Assembly: GCA_022606425.2 (NCBI GenBank) | Contig: JAHDVF020000106.1 | Coordinates: 2,778,001-2,842,000 of the forward strand | DNA from: Lepidostoma basale | Taxonomy: Eukaryota > Arthropoda > Insecta > Trichoptera > Lepidostomatidae | DNA: 64,000 nucleotides | Reading direction: 5' to 3' | Shown here: positions 39,010 through 50,436 of the stretch, in pieces | Position numbering within the stretch: position 1 is the first letter of the stretch | Layout: each line of letters starts with the position of its first letter | Made by a program: the position numbers and the translations under genes | The notes under the pieces: model-generated | What the model was told of the DNA's origin: nothing | Seen by the model: only the letters and a program-made list of their open reading frames with translations | The model's database searches: none

Positions 39010-39940
39010 TATTCATGTTTGAGAGCTAGAAATGAATTTACTCGACAAAGAACCGAGGTATCTGAGATGGCTTAGAAGGTAAGCAGACTGAAATGGCAGT
39101 CGGAGGACTGACTGGTGACATGCGTTGGGAAAGGTTTACGTTCTGCAGTGGAGGACGGACAACTTATTAGTCTTGTTAACTTCCATTTCACACACAACAA
39201 TTGCACATGCTTTAATATGTAAAAAATATTTTCTTCTCTTTTGGATGAACTATTTTCTTATATACTATTTTTATTTTATTAAATGTACTTTTTCACATTG
39301 GATTCCTAGGTGTTTTGATACTTTGAAATAATTCGTGTTGTCATGCAATTTCTGCATAAAAATTAAATGATATAATATTATTTTGCGAAACTTGGGTTAA
39401 AAACTTCAAGGCTGTAAAGTATTAAAATTACATAAAAATATTTCTTTGAGATATTACAATGAACATTATTTTATTTTCCATATTTTTTTCCATCGAATCA
39501 GATTTATTAAAATAAAATGTTTTAGTTTTAAGTCAATTTCCTTTTCTGTTTTCTAAAGGTCCATAATTATTTTATATGTAACTTATCCCTTCTGTCCCAT
39601 AATGAGTTTTCTACTCATGGGAATACAATGTATCTATTGTATGTTTATAAATAAAATAAAAAAAAATAAAAGTAATGCACATGATTTGATTGCAGGCTCG
39701 ATTATTTCGCTCGTAAAGCTTTATTAATAAATATTGAAATTTTAAGTTTACTAGGAATGTCATGAAGAATCATTTGCATTCTTAAAATATATCGAATACA
39801 ATTAAAAAAACATCGATTCATCGTAACAAATCTGTATGAAAGGTACGACCGAATGACAGCTGAGGCGAAGGCCTCCTCCGTCGGCCACATTGAATCGAAC
39901 CCTGCGGCTTGTTATTACGTCAAGATGGCACTGGCGGGGG

Positions 39941-40317
39941 ATAGGAAGGCAGAAAACAACATTAAAAGTATGTCAATATTAAATTTATATGACTATTCCC
40001 CTACACACCCGACACCAAAATGCCCTGAATGAAAATATTGATTTGATTCGTTCGAGTTGAGAAGTGTGTTCAGAAATAATAACCTTCTCCTTAATGTGTC
40101 TTCTCGGGTCCCCCCAAGGCTGTCTCGAAATCTATGTTATCGGGCCGTAATGTTATAAAATAAAATATGGTTCCGATCGATCTGACCGCTGTCAAATATC
40201 AAAAAGCCGACAGCTGTCAGAAGTGATAATGGGGGGCGGGTGGATAGGAAGGCAGGAAACAACATTTAAATCATGTCAATATTAAATTTATACGACCATT
40301 CCTCGACACACCCGACA
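39941..40317. other. Repeated ZNF-upstream-like sequence with an RTE scrap
   Basis: It holds an RTE 3' scrap (about 40057-40110) and a second copy of the sequence that surrounds P copy B (40120-40310). One direct duplicate (GATAGGAAGGCAG...AACAACATTTAAA/AACAACATTAAAA) appears on both sides. There is no gene. Confidence 0.5.
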
Positions 40318-40497
40318 AGTTGAGAAGTGTGCTCAGAAATGATAACCTTCTTCTTCAAGTGCCCTGTCGGGTCCCCCCAACGTTGGCGATCACCTCGGCG
40401 AACCTGTCCCTGTCCTGCGCCGCTCGGAACAGCTCCTCCACACTTCGGATGCCGGTCCACTCCCTCACGTTTCGCAGCCAGGACATTTGTCTCCTAT
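40318..40497 (-). pseudogene. RTE-like LINE 3' fragment at the duplication junction
   Basis: The minus strand has the GRRQMSWLRNVREWTGIR-like end and ...IANVGGT-stop. It is equivalent to 15425-15597. It stops abruptly at TCTCCT, where unit 2 begins with ATACCGGTGTTCC. Confidence 0.8.
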
Positions 40498-41172
40498 ACC
40501 GGTGTTCCGTTCTTCTGGAATTTCTTCCGGGTTCTATACTTCACAAAATATTTCGTCATAGCCTGGGGACTTGTTGTTTTTAAGTCAAATCAAATCAAAT
40601 CAGTTTATTTTCTCAAAAGACATTACAAACATTTTTTATAGTTTAAGGCATCTATTGAGAACAGGTAAAACATAATAAATATAAAATACCAGGAACGCAT
40701 GAGAGATGATTCGACATTAGGAATACTCTCCAAAGTCAAGACTATTTGTCTTCTGAATGTACTTTCACCAATATGAAAGACATCGATCTCCGAAGCGATC
40801 ATGTTCAGCAGTTTGATTGCTCTCCCCACCGGCATCACCAGAGGCAGGTTGGTTCTGCATGTTGGGAGATAAAACAGTCTGTGTTGACGCTGTCGAAGAT
40901 AACCATCCGGAACATAAAGATGGATAGCCTCCAAGATGACGGAATTCTCAAAGAATCCCCTGATAAGTTTGAAGAAATGGGTAAGTGTGCACCCATCCCT
41001 TCTTATCTGTAAACTATTGGTCCCCAGCATGCCCAAGAGGAATGCAGTGGGATAAAGCCACGGATAGCTACCTCATGTAGAGATATCTCAGAAATCTTTT
41101 CTGAACCCTCTCTAACATGAGCGAGTATCTCGCCTCGTGGGGACTCCATATCACCGAGCCACACTCGAGCCG
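40498..41172 (-). pseudogene. Unit 2 start: family H scrap plus J2 LINE 3' part
   Basis: It is nearly identical to 22781-23472, including the J2 tail, the coding end and the same insertion point. The frame of 137 codons at 40623-41036 is the J2 C-terminus. A deletion at about 41172 removes the counterpart of 23473-25227 (most of the RT). Confidence 0.85.
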
Positions 41173-41869
41173 TTTAGCTGCTTTAGAAAATAAATACTGC
41201 TTTGGAGCAACATTTAGTAATAGCAGTATCCCAAGCGATCATAACATCTTGTTTTGATACCCCCGTGTCCATTTCATCCGTTGGGATGGGATGGACCGGG
41301 GGTAACAAAACCTAATAGAGACCCACTGAAAATACTTGTGGAATTATCGACCTACCGACACAGTTTAAAAAAATCTAAACAAATAACCGGAGAAACAGTT
41401 TAGCTGTCACAGCCCAGAAGTATTTTACACTGAGAGAACCGCCTTTTGTCCTTCAATGTGAACGAAATATCTCAAAAATCATTATTTCTTCATTCATTCT
41501 TTCCACGTGTCCAAACCATCATAATGTCATTGTGTTCCTGTCATTATTTTGTTCATATCACTTTCATTCGCACTGCATTCACTTCTTATATTGGACTGCA
41601 TTCATTTCTTCGTGCTGACCACACGAGGTAATGATAAATTCCATCTCTTGATGCTTATTCTTTCTAGAACAGCTCTTTCCATCCGTAATATTTTTCATAT
41701 TCTAGGATACATCTACAAATTCTCGCAATTTTAAGAAAAAACGGTAAAAATCCCAAAAGAAAATAAAACAAATAAGCTTTATGCGCTTGGGTAGTTCAGT
41801 CATAGTTTTCGCCTTCACTTTGTCTTAAGGATTCATATTTGAATTAACCTAATTACAAAGTCCTGTATC
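41173..41869. other. Unit 2 copy of 25228-25885
   Basis: It is the near-identical duplicate, with no gene. Confidence 0.6.
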
Positions 41870-42170
41870 GTTACGAAGTCCTGAATCGTGCAGGAGTAAA
41901 AATGGAGCTGCTGACATTAATCAAAGTCCGCAAGATTGCATATCTTGGTCACGTTCTGCGAGGAGAGAAGTATCGCCTGCTGCATCTAATATTGAAGGGA
42001 AAAATAGAGGGCCGCAGGGGGGCAGGGTGAAGGCAGATATCCTGGCTGCGCAATGTGAGGGAATGGACGGGAATCAGAACTGTAGAGGAGCTATTCCGGA
42101 CAGCGCAGGATAGGGAAGAGTTTACCAGAGTGATCGCCAACGTCGAGGGGACCTGACAGGGCACTTTAAG
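41870..42170 (+). pseudogene. Unit 2 copy of RTE 3' fragment
   Basis: It duplicates 25890-26216. GGAGAAGG has become GGTGAAGG, giving a stop after GRRGAG-like residues. Confidence 0.8.
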
Positions 42171-42394
42171 AAGAATTACAAAATAGCACTACTTTAATCT
42201 TGTTACGACAATACGTATAAAGTATATATATTTTAAACTGAAGAATATGACAATATCTAATTTTAAAACTCTAATTGAATGTCACTAATACATATTAATA
42301 AACATCTATTTTGTGACAATAAGTAGATTTCTCCGCTCAATATTCGAGATCTTTTGGACCCAAACAGTGTCAAATGCCGTTCTCTGGGCCATGG

Positions 42395-42690
42395 CCGGCG
42401 AAAGTCTAATCAGAGAACAAGTTGCTATTACAAATGCATAGGTACAAATGTATCGGTCAGACCCTGAGACGGAATCAGCCTGCGTCGCTCAGGGCGCACT
42501 AGACTAGTACTCTGTGGGTGGTAGAGCTACCTGGAAAAGACCCTGCGGGATGAGGTTAAGGCGGCAGGCCTCACTTGGGATGCTGCTAGGCATCAGGCGT
42601 GCGATAGTCGGGGGGAGAAGGATTCCCGAGACCCCGTGCACTGCGGGGTGTGGCAGGACAAAAAGAAGATGTACATGTAATGTCATTTTT
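42395..42690 (+). pseudogene. Unit 2 copy of LINE C-terminal fragment
   Basis: It duplicates 26440-26734, with a 9-base insertion near 42425. Confidence 0.5.
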
Positions 42691-42908
42691 TGTATTCTTC
42701 TTCTTCACATCAATGGCAAGAAAGCTTTATATTTTATATCGCAGGGGTGGCGCTAAAGATGGCCGATATCTCATCTTTCTGTTGCTGTTGTGGTCCACCA
42801 CAGTTCCAATCCGCGTGTGAACTCCAGTTCACGGAAGACGTCCGTCTGATAGAGGACCACATTCTCGTTGTTGCCGGCCTCGGACCCAAGTACAAAAAAT
42901 ACTACTAA
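42690..42908 (+). CDS. Unit 2 copy of the unrecognised 72-residue ORF
   Basis: It is the same sequence as 26735-26953. No known family was recognised, so see that entry. Confidence 0.2.
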   Translation: MYSSSSHQWQESFIFYIAGVALKMADISSFCCCCGPPQFQSACELQFTEDVRLIEDHILVVAGLGPKYKKYY

Positions 42909-42911
42909 GAA

Positions 42912-43842
42912 TTTTTTTTATTTATTTATACATGATACACAAATGAGACATAACAAACGAAAACATTTAGGCGACTCATTTGGACACAAAACGGTGTTAC
43001 AAAGATAAGATAAAACAACATGAGACCAAAAAATCATACATATCAGGTGGAATCCAAATATGTCGACGTCAGTGAGGCAGTACTCTTTCCAGAATTTGTA
43101 ATTTTTTTTTTATGAATACTGCCTCACTGACACTGAAAATGTCTAAATCCGAGATGATTAGATTCAGCGTCCGAATTGCTCTTCCTACTGGCATCACCAA
43201 AGGCAGATTGGTTCTGCGTGACGGAGCAAATAACAATTGATGTCGGTGCTGTCGCAGGTAGTTATCAGGAACAAAAATACCTATTTGCTCCAGAACATAG
43301 GGGTTCTCAATAGAGCCCCGAATCAGTTTGAAAAAATGTGTTGAGAGTAATCCTTCCCTCCTCAGTTCGAGGGAGTTATACCCCAGCATACCCAAGAGAA
43401 ATGCCGTTGGATAGAGCCAAGGATATACCCCGTACTCTCTCATGTAAAGGGCTCTCAAGAACTTCTTTTGAACCCTCTCCAACATGAGAGAATACTGAGC
43501 CTCATGAGGACTCCATATCACGGCACCTCCCTCGAGTCTGCTTCTGACTAAGGAGTTATACAGAGTTCTGAGGACCCGGGTATCTCTGAAAACCCCAACA
43601 GTTGGAAGAACAAAACCCAGCATCTTTAACGAAACGTCACATACCTTCTCGATCTGAGCACGAAATGTCAATTGACTTTCGTAAATTATCCCAAGATCTC
43701 TGACAGTAGATACACGTTTGAGGTTTTCATTACTCATGGAATATCGATAATATGTAATGCAGTGCGCCCTAGAGAATGACATTATAACACATTTGGATAT
43801 GTTAAAGTAAATCGGGTTGCGCTTTCTCCAGTCAACAATCCT
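42912..43842 (-). pseudogene. Unit 2 copy of J1 LINE fragment
   Basis: It duplicates 26957-27885. One extra T in a T-run near 43110 shifts the last codons (ends KKKLQILERVLPH). Confidence 0.82.
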
Positions 43843-43854
43843 GTGTCAAAACAA

Positions 43855-44065
43855 TGATCGTGTCTTTGTAAAGGAGCAGTTCCATCAATTTTCCCAAACT
43901 TGCCTTTGTATCTTTATTAAGCGAAGATCAATTAACTTGTTTCGGACCAATCTTCAAAGATAAAGGATGAAGGATATATAGTCATCATATCTTAGGGGAG
44001 AATCTTTAGGTACACGAGATTTATTTGAATCATTTGTGACTGGTGAACACGGGTTCATGTAAAGC
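43855..44065 (+). pseudogene. Unit 2 copy of the P-transposase relic
   Basis: It duplicates 27905-28095. Confidence 0.7.
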
Positions 44066-44170
44066 AGTGGTTCTCAAACTTATTTCGTCTATCGCCCACT
44101 TTGAAAAACAAATATTTTTCAGCGCCCCCAATTTGTTTTTATTTACCACATCTTAAAAACCACAATGACA

Positions 44171-44430
44171 TCCATTAGACTACAGGGGAAAAACAAGGAA
44201 TGTCAGTAGAAGGTTAATTTGAATAAATTGAGAATAAAGCTAATCAAAGTCTATATATTTCTTAGCAATTAGCAATCGATTATCTGGCCATAGTCGATAC
44301 ACACATGATTTTTGAATATGAAAATTTTACTGTGGATGTACAAGACGTACAAATGCCGCTAGATGGCATTTACTTTTATTTTGAATTTTAACTGACATTC
44401 CTTGTTTTTTTCCCCTGTAGTCTTCAATTC
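44171..44430. mobile_element. Unit 2 copy of the 31-bp-TIR MITE
   Basis: It duplicates 28221-28467. The right T-run of the TIR has gained bases, so the two TIRs are no longer identical here. The hAT-type terminus precedes it at about 44065-44170. Confidence 0.75.
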
Positions 44431-44544
44431 TAAACGAGACTTTATACCAGTGGGAGCAAATAAAACGCAACTTTATTATATTAAGAGTATATTTTATTCA
44501 AATTAAAACAAACATAAACAATTTTAATTTTAAAACTAACCTAA

Positions 44545-44950
44545 TGTGAAGGATGGACTGCCTCACTTTTCTTTCCTGACAAATATCTCTTGCTTCCTCA
44601 ACATTCATACATCGTGCCATGCACGCGCGTCGATTTCTCTGACACCTCACATGGCTGACATTCAATTGGCTGACATTTGATTTATTTGATCATGCCACGT
44701 TTTTCTCGGTCTTCCTCTATTTCTAGTTCCATTTACAAATCAAATCAAATCAGTTTATTTTACTCAAAAGACATTACAAACAGCATAAATGTTTAACGCA
44801 TCTATTGAGTAGAGTTAAGATACACATACAACATAATACCAGGAACGCATTAGTGATGGTTCGACATTAGGAAGACAAGATACTTTCCAAAGTCAAGAGT
44901 ATTTGTCCCCTGAACGTACTTTCACTAACATGAAAGACGTCGAGCTGCAC
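44545..44950 (-). pseudogene. Unit 2 copies of family F scrap and J2 3' end
   Basis: They duplicate 28580-28992 with small indels. Confidence 0.65.
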
Positions 44951-45264
44951 ATTTTGTTCAATGAAATTATCATAAAAAACAAAATACCAGAAGAGTATCA
45001 CAATGCCCAATATTTAAAAAAGGCCAAAAAACAAACCAGAAAATTACAGGGGTATATCTCTTTTATGCTCTACGCAAAAACTGTTCACCAATTTAATTAA
45101 AGCGAAATTGGAATCCCATATAAGCCCCAGAGAGGAGCAACAGGGTTTCGTCTACCACAGATGCGATATTCACAATCAGACAAATTAAGGAAAAGGCAAT
45201 TGAATTCCAAACCACTGCCTATGTCTGCTTTGTGGACCTCACAAAAGCCTTTGATAGGGTACAA
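44951..45264 (+). pseudogene. Family C LINE, unit 2, part 1
   Basis: It duplicates 28993-29318 (IIIKNKIPEEY, then CFVDLTKAFDRVQ at the end). It is interrupted at TAGGGTACAA by the family F insertion and resumes at 47632. Confidence 0.75.
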
Positions 45265-47631
45265 CAACAACAATAAACCATCACGCCGTTTCCCCGCAGG
45301 GGTAGGCAGAGAGAATGGACCGCCACACTACTCTATCCTGGCACACCTCTCTAGCTTCCTCCACATTCATACATCGAGTCATACACGCACGTCGATTCTT
45401 CCGGCTTCTGACATGACCAACTTTTAATATTTGATTAATTTGGTCATGCCATGTTTTCCTCGGTCTACCTCGACTCCTTACTCCATTTACATTGTTAACG
45501 TATACTTTTTTAACCATTCTTTCTTCACCCATGCGCTCCATATGTCCCGAACCAACGAAGCGAACCTTTCATAATTTTGTTCATAATACCTTCTTTCGCT
45601 CTACACTCCTTCCTAATATCAGCATTTGAGATTCTGTCGTTCATCGTTCTACCACACATAGTCTTAGGGACCTCATCTCTACCGCATTTATTCTGCTCTC
45701 ATCTTTCTTCTGCCAGTTCCATGCTTCGCTTCCATACATAAGGGTTGGAACCAGAACTCCATTGTGAACGGCCATTTTCGCTTACATTGATAAATTCTTG
45801 TTTCCAATAACTACTTTTAAAGCTCCATTCACTTTGTTACCCGCACCAACTCTTCTTTCAATATCACTGTCCGTCCGGCCATCCGCTGTGAACATGCTAC
45901 CTAAATACACAAATTCACTCACCTGTTCCAAGTTCTCTTCATTTACACTTATATTACAAACTTTCATTTGCGCTTCCCTTTCAAAAACCAACACCTTTGA
46001 CTTTCCGACATTCATCATTATCATCGTTCGACTTGCATACCTTATACATTCTCGACACCAAGACTTGTAATTCGTCTGCACTATCCGCAACGAGAACGGC
46101 ATCGTCCGCGTAAGGCAGACAGTTTACAGACAGATCACTCATCTTAGCACCAGCATTTATACCTTTAAGTTCTTTCATACACTTGTCCATATACAGATTG
46201 AACAACCAAGGGGACATCACGCAGCCCTGCTTAACACCCTTCGTGATATCAAACCAGGGCGTGATGTCCCCATTTACCCTAACACTGGCAGTGCTCCCTT
46301 CGTAGAGAGAAGCAACCGCCCGTATCAGTTTTGTACTCACTTCGTATTCAGACAAGATTGACCACAGTTTTTCTCTGTTCACTCGATCATAGGCTTTTTG
46401 CAAATCGACAAACGCACAGAAAAGCTTACGGTTTTTGGCCATAAACTTCTCCGCAAGCGTTCGAAGTGCAAAAATCTGATCCATACAACCTCTTCCGGTC
46501 ATAAAAGCGCCTTGAACATCCCATACTCTTTCAGTCGTCGTCTTTTTTACTCTTTCTATTAAAATTCGACCGTAAAGTTTACCAACGGCGCTTAATAGAC
46601 TTATTGCCCGGTGATTTCCACAGTCCATACGAGACCCCTTTCCCTTATAAAGAGGCATGATAACAGCCCTCCTCCAGTCGAGCGGCGTATATCCCTCCTC
46701 TCAACACTGGTTAAAGAGTCTATATAACCATGCTGAAACCACCGGCCCACCGTTTTTGATAAACTCTAAGGCTACACAGTCATATCCGACAGCTTTTCCA
46801 CCTTTCATACATTTTACAGCACTTACTATCTCGTTCAAATTTATTTCAGTAATTTCACTTCCGCTGTTCGTGCAACTCTCATTTGTAAAGCTCATTCTTA
46901 TTGAATCTTCAGTCATTTCACTGCCATACATATCTTTAAAGTACTCCATCCATCTTCCTTGTATACTTTTGAAATCAGTAATCATTCTTCCCTCACTACT
47001 TAAAATTGCTTTCGCACAACCACTTTCGGGAGGATTTCGGGCTTTTTTGACTTCCTTCCAGAACATTTTTATGTTGCTCTGGAAGTGATTCGTCATCTTA
47101 AGTCCGTCATCCTCCTTCAGTTTATCCTTTTTCGCTCTCACTTTCAACTTGACGTTCATCTTGCAAACTTTGTACGCTTCTTTTGCTCTTTCATATTTTA
47201 CGCAGTCACTTTTATCCACAGATAACATATTTAACCATGCATCCTTCTTTTCTTTAACAAGATTTTTTAAACAGTCATCCCACCAAGCATCTCCATTTCT
47301 CCTCCCTTGCACACATGTACCACATACCTCTTTCGCTGCTTCACATAGACTTTCTTTCAGTTTCTTCCAGGTCTCATCTATGCTAATACATTCCGATTCT
47401 CGATCACTAAGCCTATCATTCACTTTCATCATAAAACTCTCTTTTACGCCATCGTTTTGTAGTTTTTCGACTTTTACTCTAGACGGGGCGGTCACTGTCT
47501 TGTTCCTCTTGGTGCGCCAGCCTCGGAAAAATTTACCTTTGTTACCACCGAAAAGTGGTCTGTTCCGAGTTCGGGCCCTCTGAACACTCTGGTATCTACA
47601 GTGTCCGCCCGTAATCTAGAGTCCACTAGTC
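45265..47631 (-). mobile_element. Family F LINE, longest copy, 10-bp TSD
   Basis: This 2367-bp element is flanked by TAGGGTACAA (45255-45264 and 47632-47641). Unit 1 has the empty site at about 29308. The 5' end, near 47631, falls within the endonuclease (DSRLRADTVDTRVFRGPEL then GTDHFSVV, with TDH for SDH), so the copy is 5'-truncated. The tail is (TTG)n. It was inserted after the tandem duplication. Confidence 0.9.
45281..47495 (-). pseudogene. Family F LINE reverse transcriptase with stop and frameshifts
   Basis: On the minus strand the linker and N-terminal RT (47495-46701) read CGTCVQGRRNGDAWWDDCLK, FWKEVKKARNPPESGC, MKGGKAVGYDCVALEFIKNG, then LFNQC followed by a TGA. The frame goes on with DWRRAVIMPLYKGKGSRMD, CGNHRAISLLSAVGKLYGRI, QGAFMTGRGCMDQIFALRTL, motif A CAFVDLQKAYDRVNREKLW, motif B KGVKQGCVMSPWLFNLYMD, motif C CLPYADDAVLVA. 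A small insertion near 46020 shifts the frame before SKVLVFERE. Later parts (FVYLGSMFTADG, GRPRKTWHDQI, MTRCMNVEEAREVCQDR) are in further frames. Catalytic Asp residues are kept but the copy is inactive. Confidence 0.85.
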
Positions 47632-47780
47632 TAGGGTACAATTAAAAGATATAATAAACATTCTGATTCAAAAGTCTGTCCTCCAGAAATTATTAATAAA
47701 ATCAGAGCTTTAAATATGAGAGGCAACACCAGAATTAGATTATTATGAACTAAGTAAAACAATCCCCGTACTGACAGGTA
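47632..47780 (+). pseudogene. Family C LINE, unit 2, part 2
   Basis: It duplicates 29309-29460 and stops at CTGACAGGTA, where the 2.66-kb insertion begins. Confidence 0.75.
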
Positions 47781-47873
47781 GAGTCCGTTCACAACACGGA
47801 GGTAGGTTCATTCACAAATTGAAAGAAAATTGTAAATGTGTTAGTGCGTGTGCGTACGCGTAATGAGTAGGGA

Positions 47874-47990
47874 TGGGCAAAACGACTCATCTCAGAGATC
47901 TGATCTGAACGGATCGCTCAGCAGAGTGAGTCAAATCTTTTTCACGACTGACGACTCACTAAAATCAGATTTGTAACTCCAAACTCCAAT
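47874..47990 (+). mobile_element. hAT-like MITE terminus
   Basis: TAGGGATGGGCAAAACGACTC, then GATCTGATCTGAACGGATCGC and AGTGAGTCAAATC, match the left part of 57630-58132. The right end was not found. Confidence 0.6.
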
Positions 47991-49460
47991 GCCGCGCCGC
48001 GCGCCGCACAGTGGGCTGAAAATGAAGCTCCATAGACTTAGCGTCACTCGAAAATCAAGTACCTAATTTTGAAAAAAAAAATATGCCCGCGTATTTCTTT
48101 ACTAAATAGCAATATTTTATATCAAGTAACTTTTTTTGATAAAGCTATTATTTAATAAGAGTCCGGTCAATTTAGACATTCGAATGTGCATAAAATCCCA
48201 ACAAGCTGAAAATCAGTAAAATTGTTCAAAACATAATTATAAATAAAATTTAAAAAGTCCCCATCATTTATGTGAATGGAATTTTTTTTATCCGAGGTCA
48301 AAGATAAAAAAAATGAGTTTTTCGCGATTTTCAGAAAAACTGTAAGTTTTATCAAAAAAGTACTCAAGACAAAAATTAAAGATCATAAAATTATTTATAA
48401 AAAATGTGACACTATTTTTTTCCCACGAGCCACCGTTTCTGGGATATAACGATTCAAAAAGTTTTAAAAATTTGATATAACTCAGTTAGATGGTGCCGGA
48501 AACACGGACCACCAATATTAATATTTTACGATCCTGGAGCGACTTAGTGTCGCCATGGCGGCGGTCTTTTCAAAGGCTGTGGGACACGAACTCTATTTGT
48601 ATTTAAATTATAAATGGGAAAGCGCTGGGCAGTTAAAAAAACCCAGGACGCAGGATAATGCAAAATTCTTTTAATTTTACAAGCGGTTTTTGCTCCAATA
48701 AATCGGAAAGCGCAACAGCGCGTTTATTACCCACCCGGGGTAGGAGGTAATAAACCCCATAGGAAAAAGCCGCTCCGTCGCGTTATAAATGTAATCCGGC
48801 CATAAAAATTCTTGTCTCGGCGAAGCGATACTGACTCCAACGTAACTGTCACATTGCAATTGCAAGAATCGGTACTATTAGCGCCATCTAGGGGTACGAT
48901 AGTCCCTAATAATATACTCCCGAATCAAAATTAAAGAGATCTACTCTCCGCTCGCAAAGGAATGAGTTGCGTCCTCGCTATAGTTAAGTCCGTCCCTCGG
49001 AAGATGTCGCTCAGGATTTTAGCTTCAAATTAATTAAAGAGCTAATTAATAATTATGAGCAATCAATCAATCTTACCTAACTAGTTAATAATTAAGGATA
49101 AATTTGATTAAGGATTATAGACCTAGATAGATATAGAGAATCATATCCCCTGTTCTAAAATGTGTAAATATAGGAATAACTAGAAGTAAGAATTGTAATT
49201 AATTAATTAAGGTTTTAACTAATAATGTTAAAGACTAATGTGTAGATAGTAGGTCTAATGCTTAGGTATAATGTTAGGATAAATTTAGGTGGTAAGAGGT
49301 AGATTGATTGGTAGCCTATTAATTTAATCAGCTCTAAATTCCTCCATATTGTCGCTAGGCTAAGATTAAATCATGTAATAGAATTAGAATAAAATGTTAA
49401 TAAATAAATGTAGTTAATAATAAGGTAATTAATTATAATATTGTGTATATTTTGTGATAT

Positions 49461-50137
49461 GTTATGTTAATTTTTGTCTAAAATAAATGAGGAGAGAGCT
49501 GTGTGAGGGAGAAGGTTTGCTGTCAGCCAATAGTAGGGGTTACAACCTACAAAGGGAAACGCCCCCCTTGCAAATATAAGCAGTACTAGGGAAGAAAATC
49601 ACTCTCTTCCATTTTGGATATCGTAGTGTACAGAGGGGACACTGCCCCTCGCTGATTGTGTCATACAAGGAGGAAAGTACTCCTCCGTGCTAAGACGGAT
49701 TCTGCTGGTGCAGAAAAACACCGCCATCACTGCTATTATTAGCGGTCAGTCTTCCCTATTGGAGAATCGATCTGCAGTTGGGACCGAACCCCGTAGACCT
49801 CCATACATCCTGCGCTTGACGCATTGCTGACAAACCTGCCAACCGCCATCACCAGGCTGCCCTGTTGCTGACAGACCTGCTCGCCGCACTCGCCAGAGAC
49901 TGCCCTGTTGCTGACCAACCTCGCCAGCCTACTTCTGTAATCGCCGCTACAACCAGGTTAATGTTAAGAATTTAGCCCCTGTTTCCCTTTTTATAATTAT
50001 TAAATTTGTAACATGTGTAATTTTGTATTTGTATAATTGCCACCCATTCACTCTCACCACTACCACCATTAGAACCTAGCGCTATAAAGTTGCCAGGGAG
50101 AGAAAATATTGCTCTCCATCTAGCCGGAGCTTAACAA
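49461..50137 (+). mobile_element. LTR-like block (possible solo LTR)
   Basis: It begins TGTTATGTTAA and ends GGAGCTTAACA, giving TG...CA with a 5-bp inverted end. An AATATAAGCAG TATA-like site near 49577 precedes the TCACTCTCTTCC stretch. Three near-repeats of GCCCTGTTGCTGAC occur at 49800-49920. No TSD, primer-binding site or second LTR was found, so this is tentative. Confidence 0.25.
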
Positions 50138-50223
50138 ACTGATATCGTCATAATATGCACACGTTTCCACGCCACCTATGAGGTAGTGTACTTAGCGCGT
50201 TTTTTTAACGTGGTTTCCCAGTC

Positions 50224-50307
50224 ACTCCACGGGTCAGTTGTGATCCTGTTTAATTTGAAACTATTACTCCACGGGTCAGTTGTGATCCTGTTTAATTTGA
50301 AACTATT
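50224..50307. repeat. 2 x 42-bp perfect tandem repeat
   Basis: The units at 50224-50265 and 50266-50307 begin ACTCCACGGGTCAGTTGTGA. Confidence 0.93.
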
Positions 50308-50436
50308 GCAAAATAACGGAAATTTTCAAAGATTGGAAAAGATAACAGCTATGTAAATTTAAAAAAAGTGGTGAAGTTCATTCGCCTGATTCGTAACTTT
50401 CAAATTCTTCTTCTTGATCTTCTTCTTGTTCTTCTA

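Larger units (their letters stand above)
35164..39933 (+). mobile_element. P-superfamily transposon, copy B
   Basis: This 4.8-kb copy has the same 31-bp TIRs as copy A. The TSD is GCGGGGG (35157-35163 and 39934-39940). A related unoccupied site exists at about 40228-40250 (GGGGCGGGTGGATAGGAAGG). Compared with A it has two subterminal units, a 2-bp THAP deletion and a roughly 740-bp internal deletion that removes the transposase C-terminus. It also has two LINE insertions (37942-38452 and 38634-39009). Confidence 0.9.
47781..50436. mobile_element. Unclassified 2.66-kb insertion in unit 2
   Basis: It separates GACAGGTA and TATACGACAAGG, which are adjacent in unit 1 (29455-29475), with TA or TATA as a possible TSD. 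It contains no long coding frame. It holds a hAT-like terminus (47874-47990), a GC-richer block with short inverted words (48560-48960), an LTR-like block (49461-50137) and a 2 x 42-bp tandem repeat. The right edge is (TTC)-rich. It may be several nested insertions. Confidence 0.6.

Noticed and set aside
47149..47583. 144-codon plus-strand frame
   Set aside because: It is antisense to the family F RT linker, where the minus strand has recognisable motifs.
49461..50137. Confident solo LTR
   Set aside because: There is no TSD, no second copy and no primer-binding site in the window, so only a tentative entry was made.
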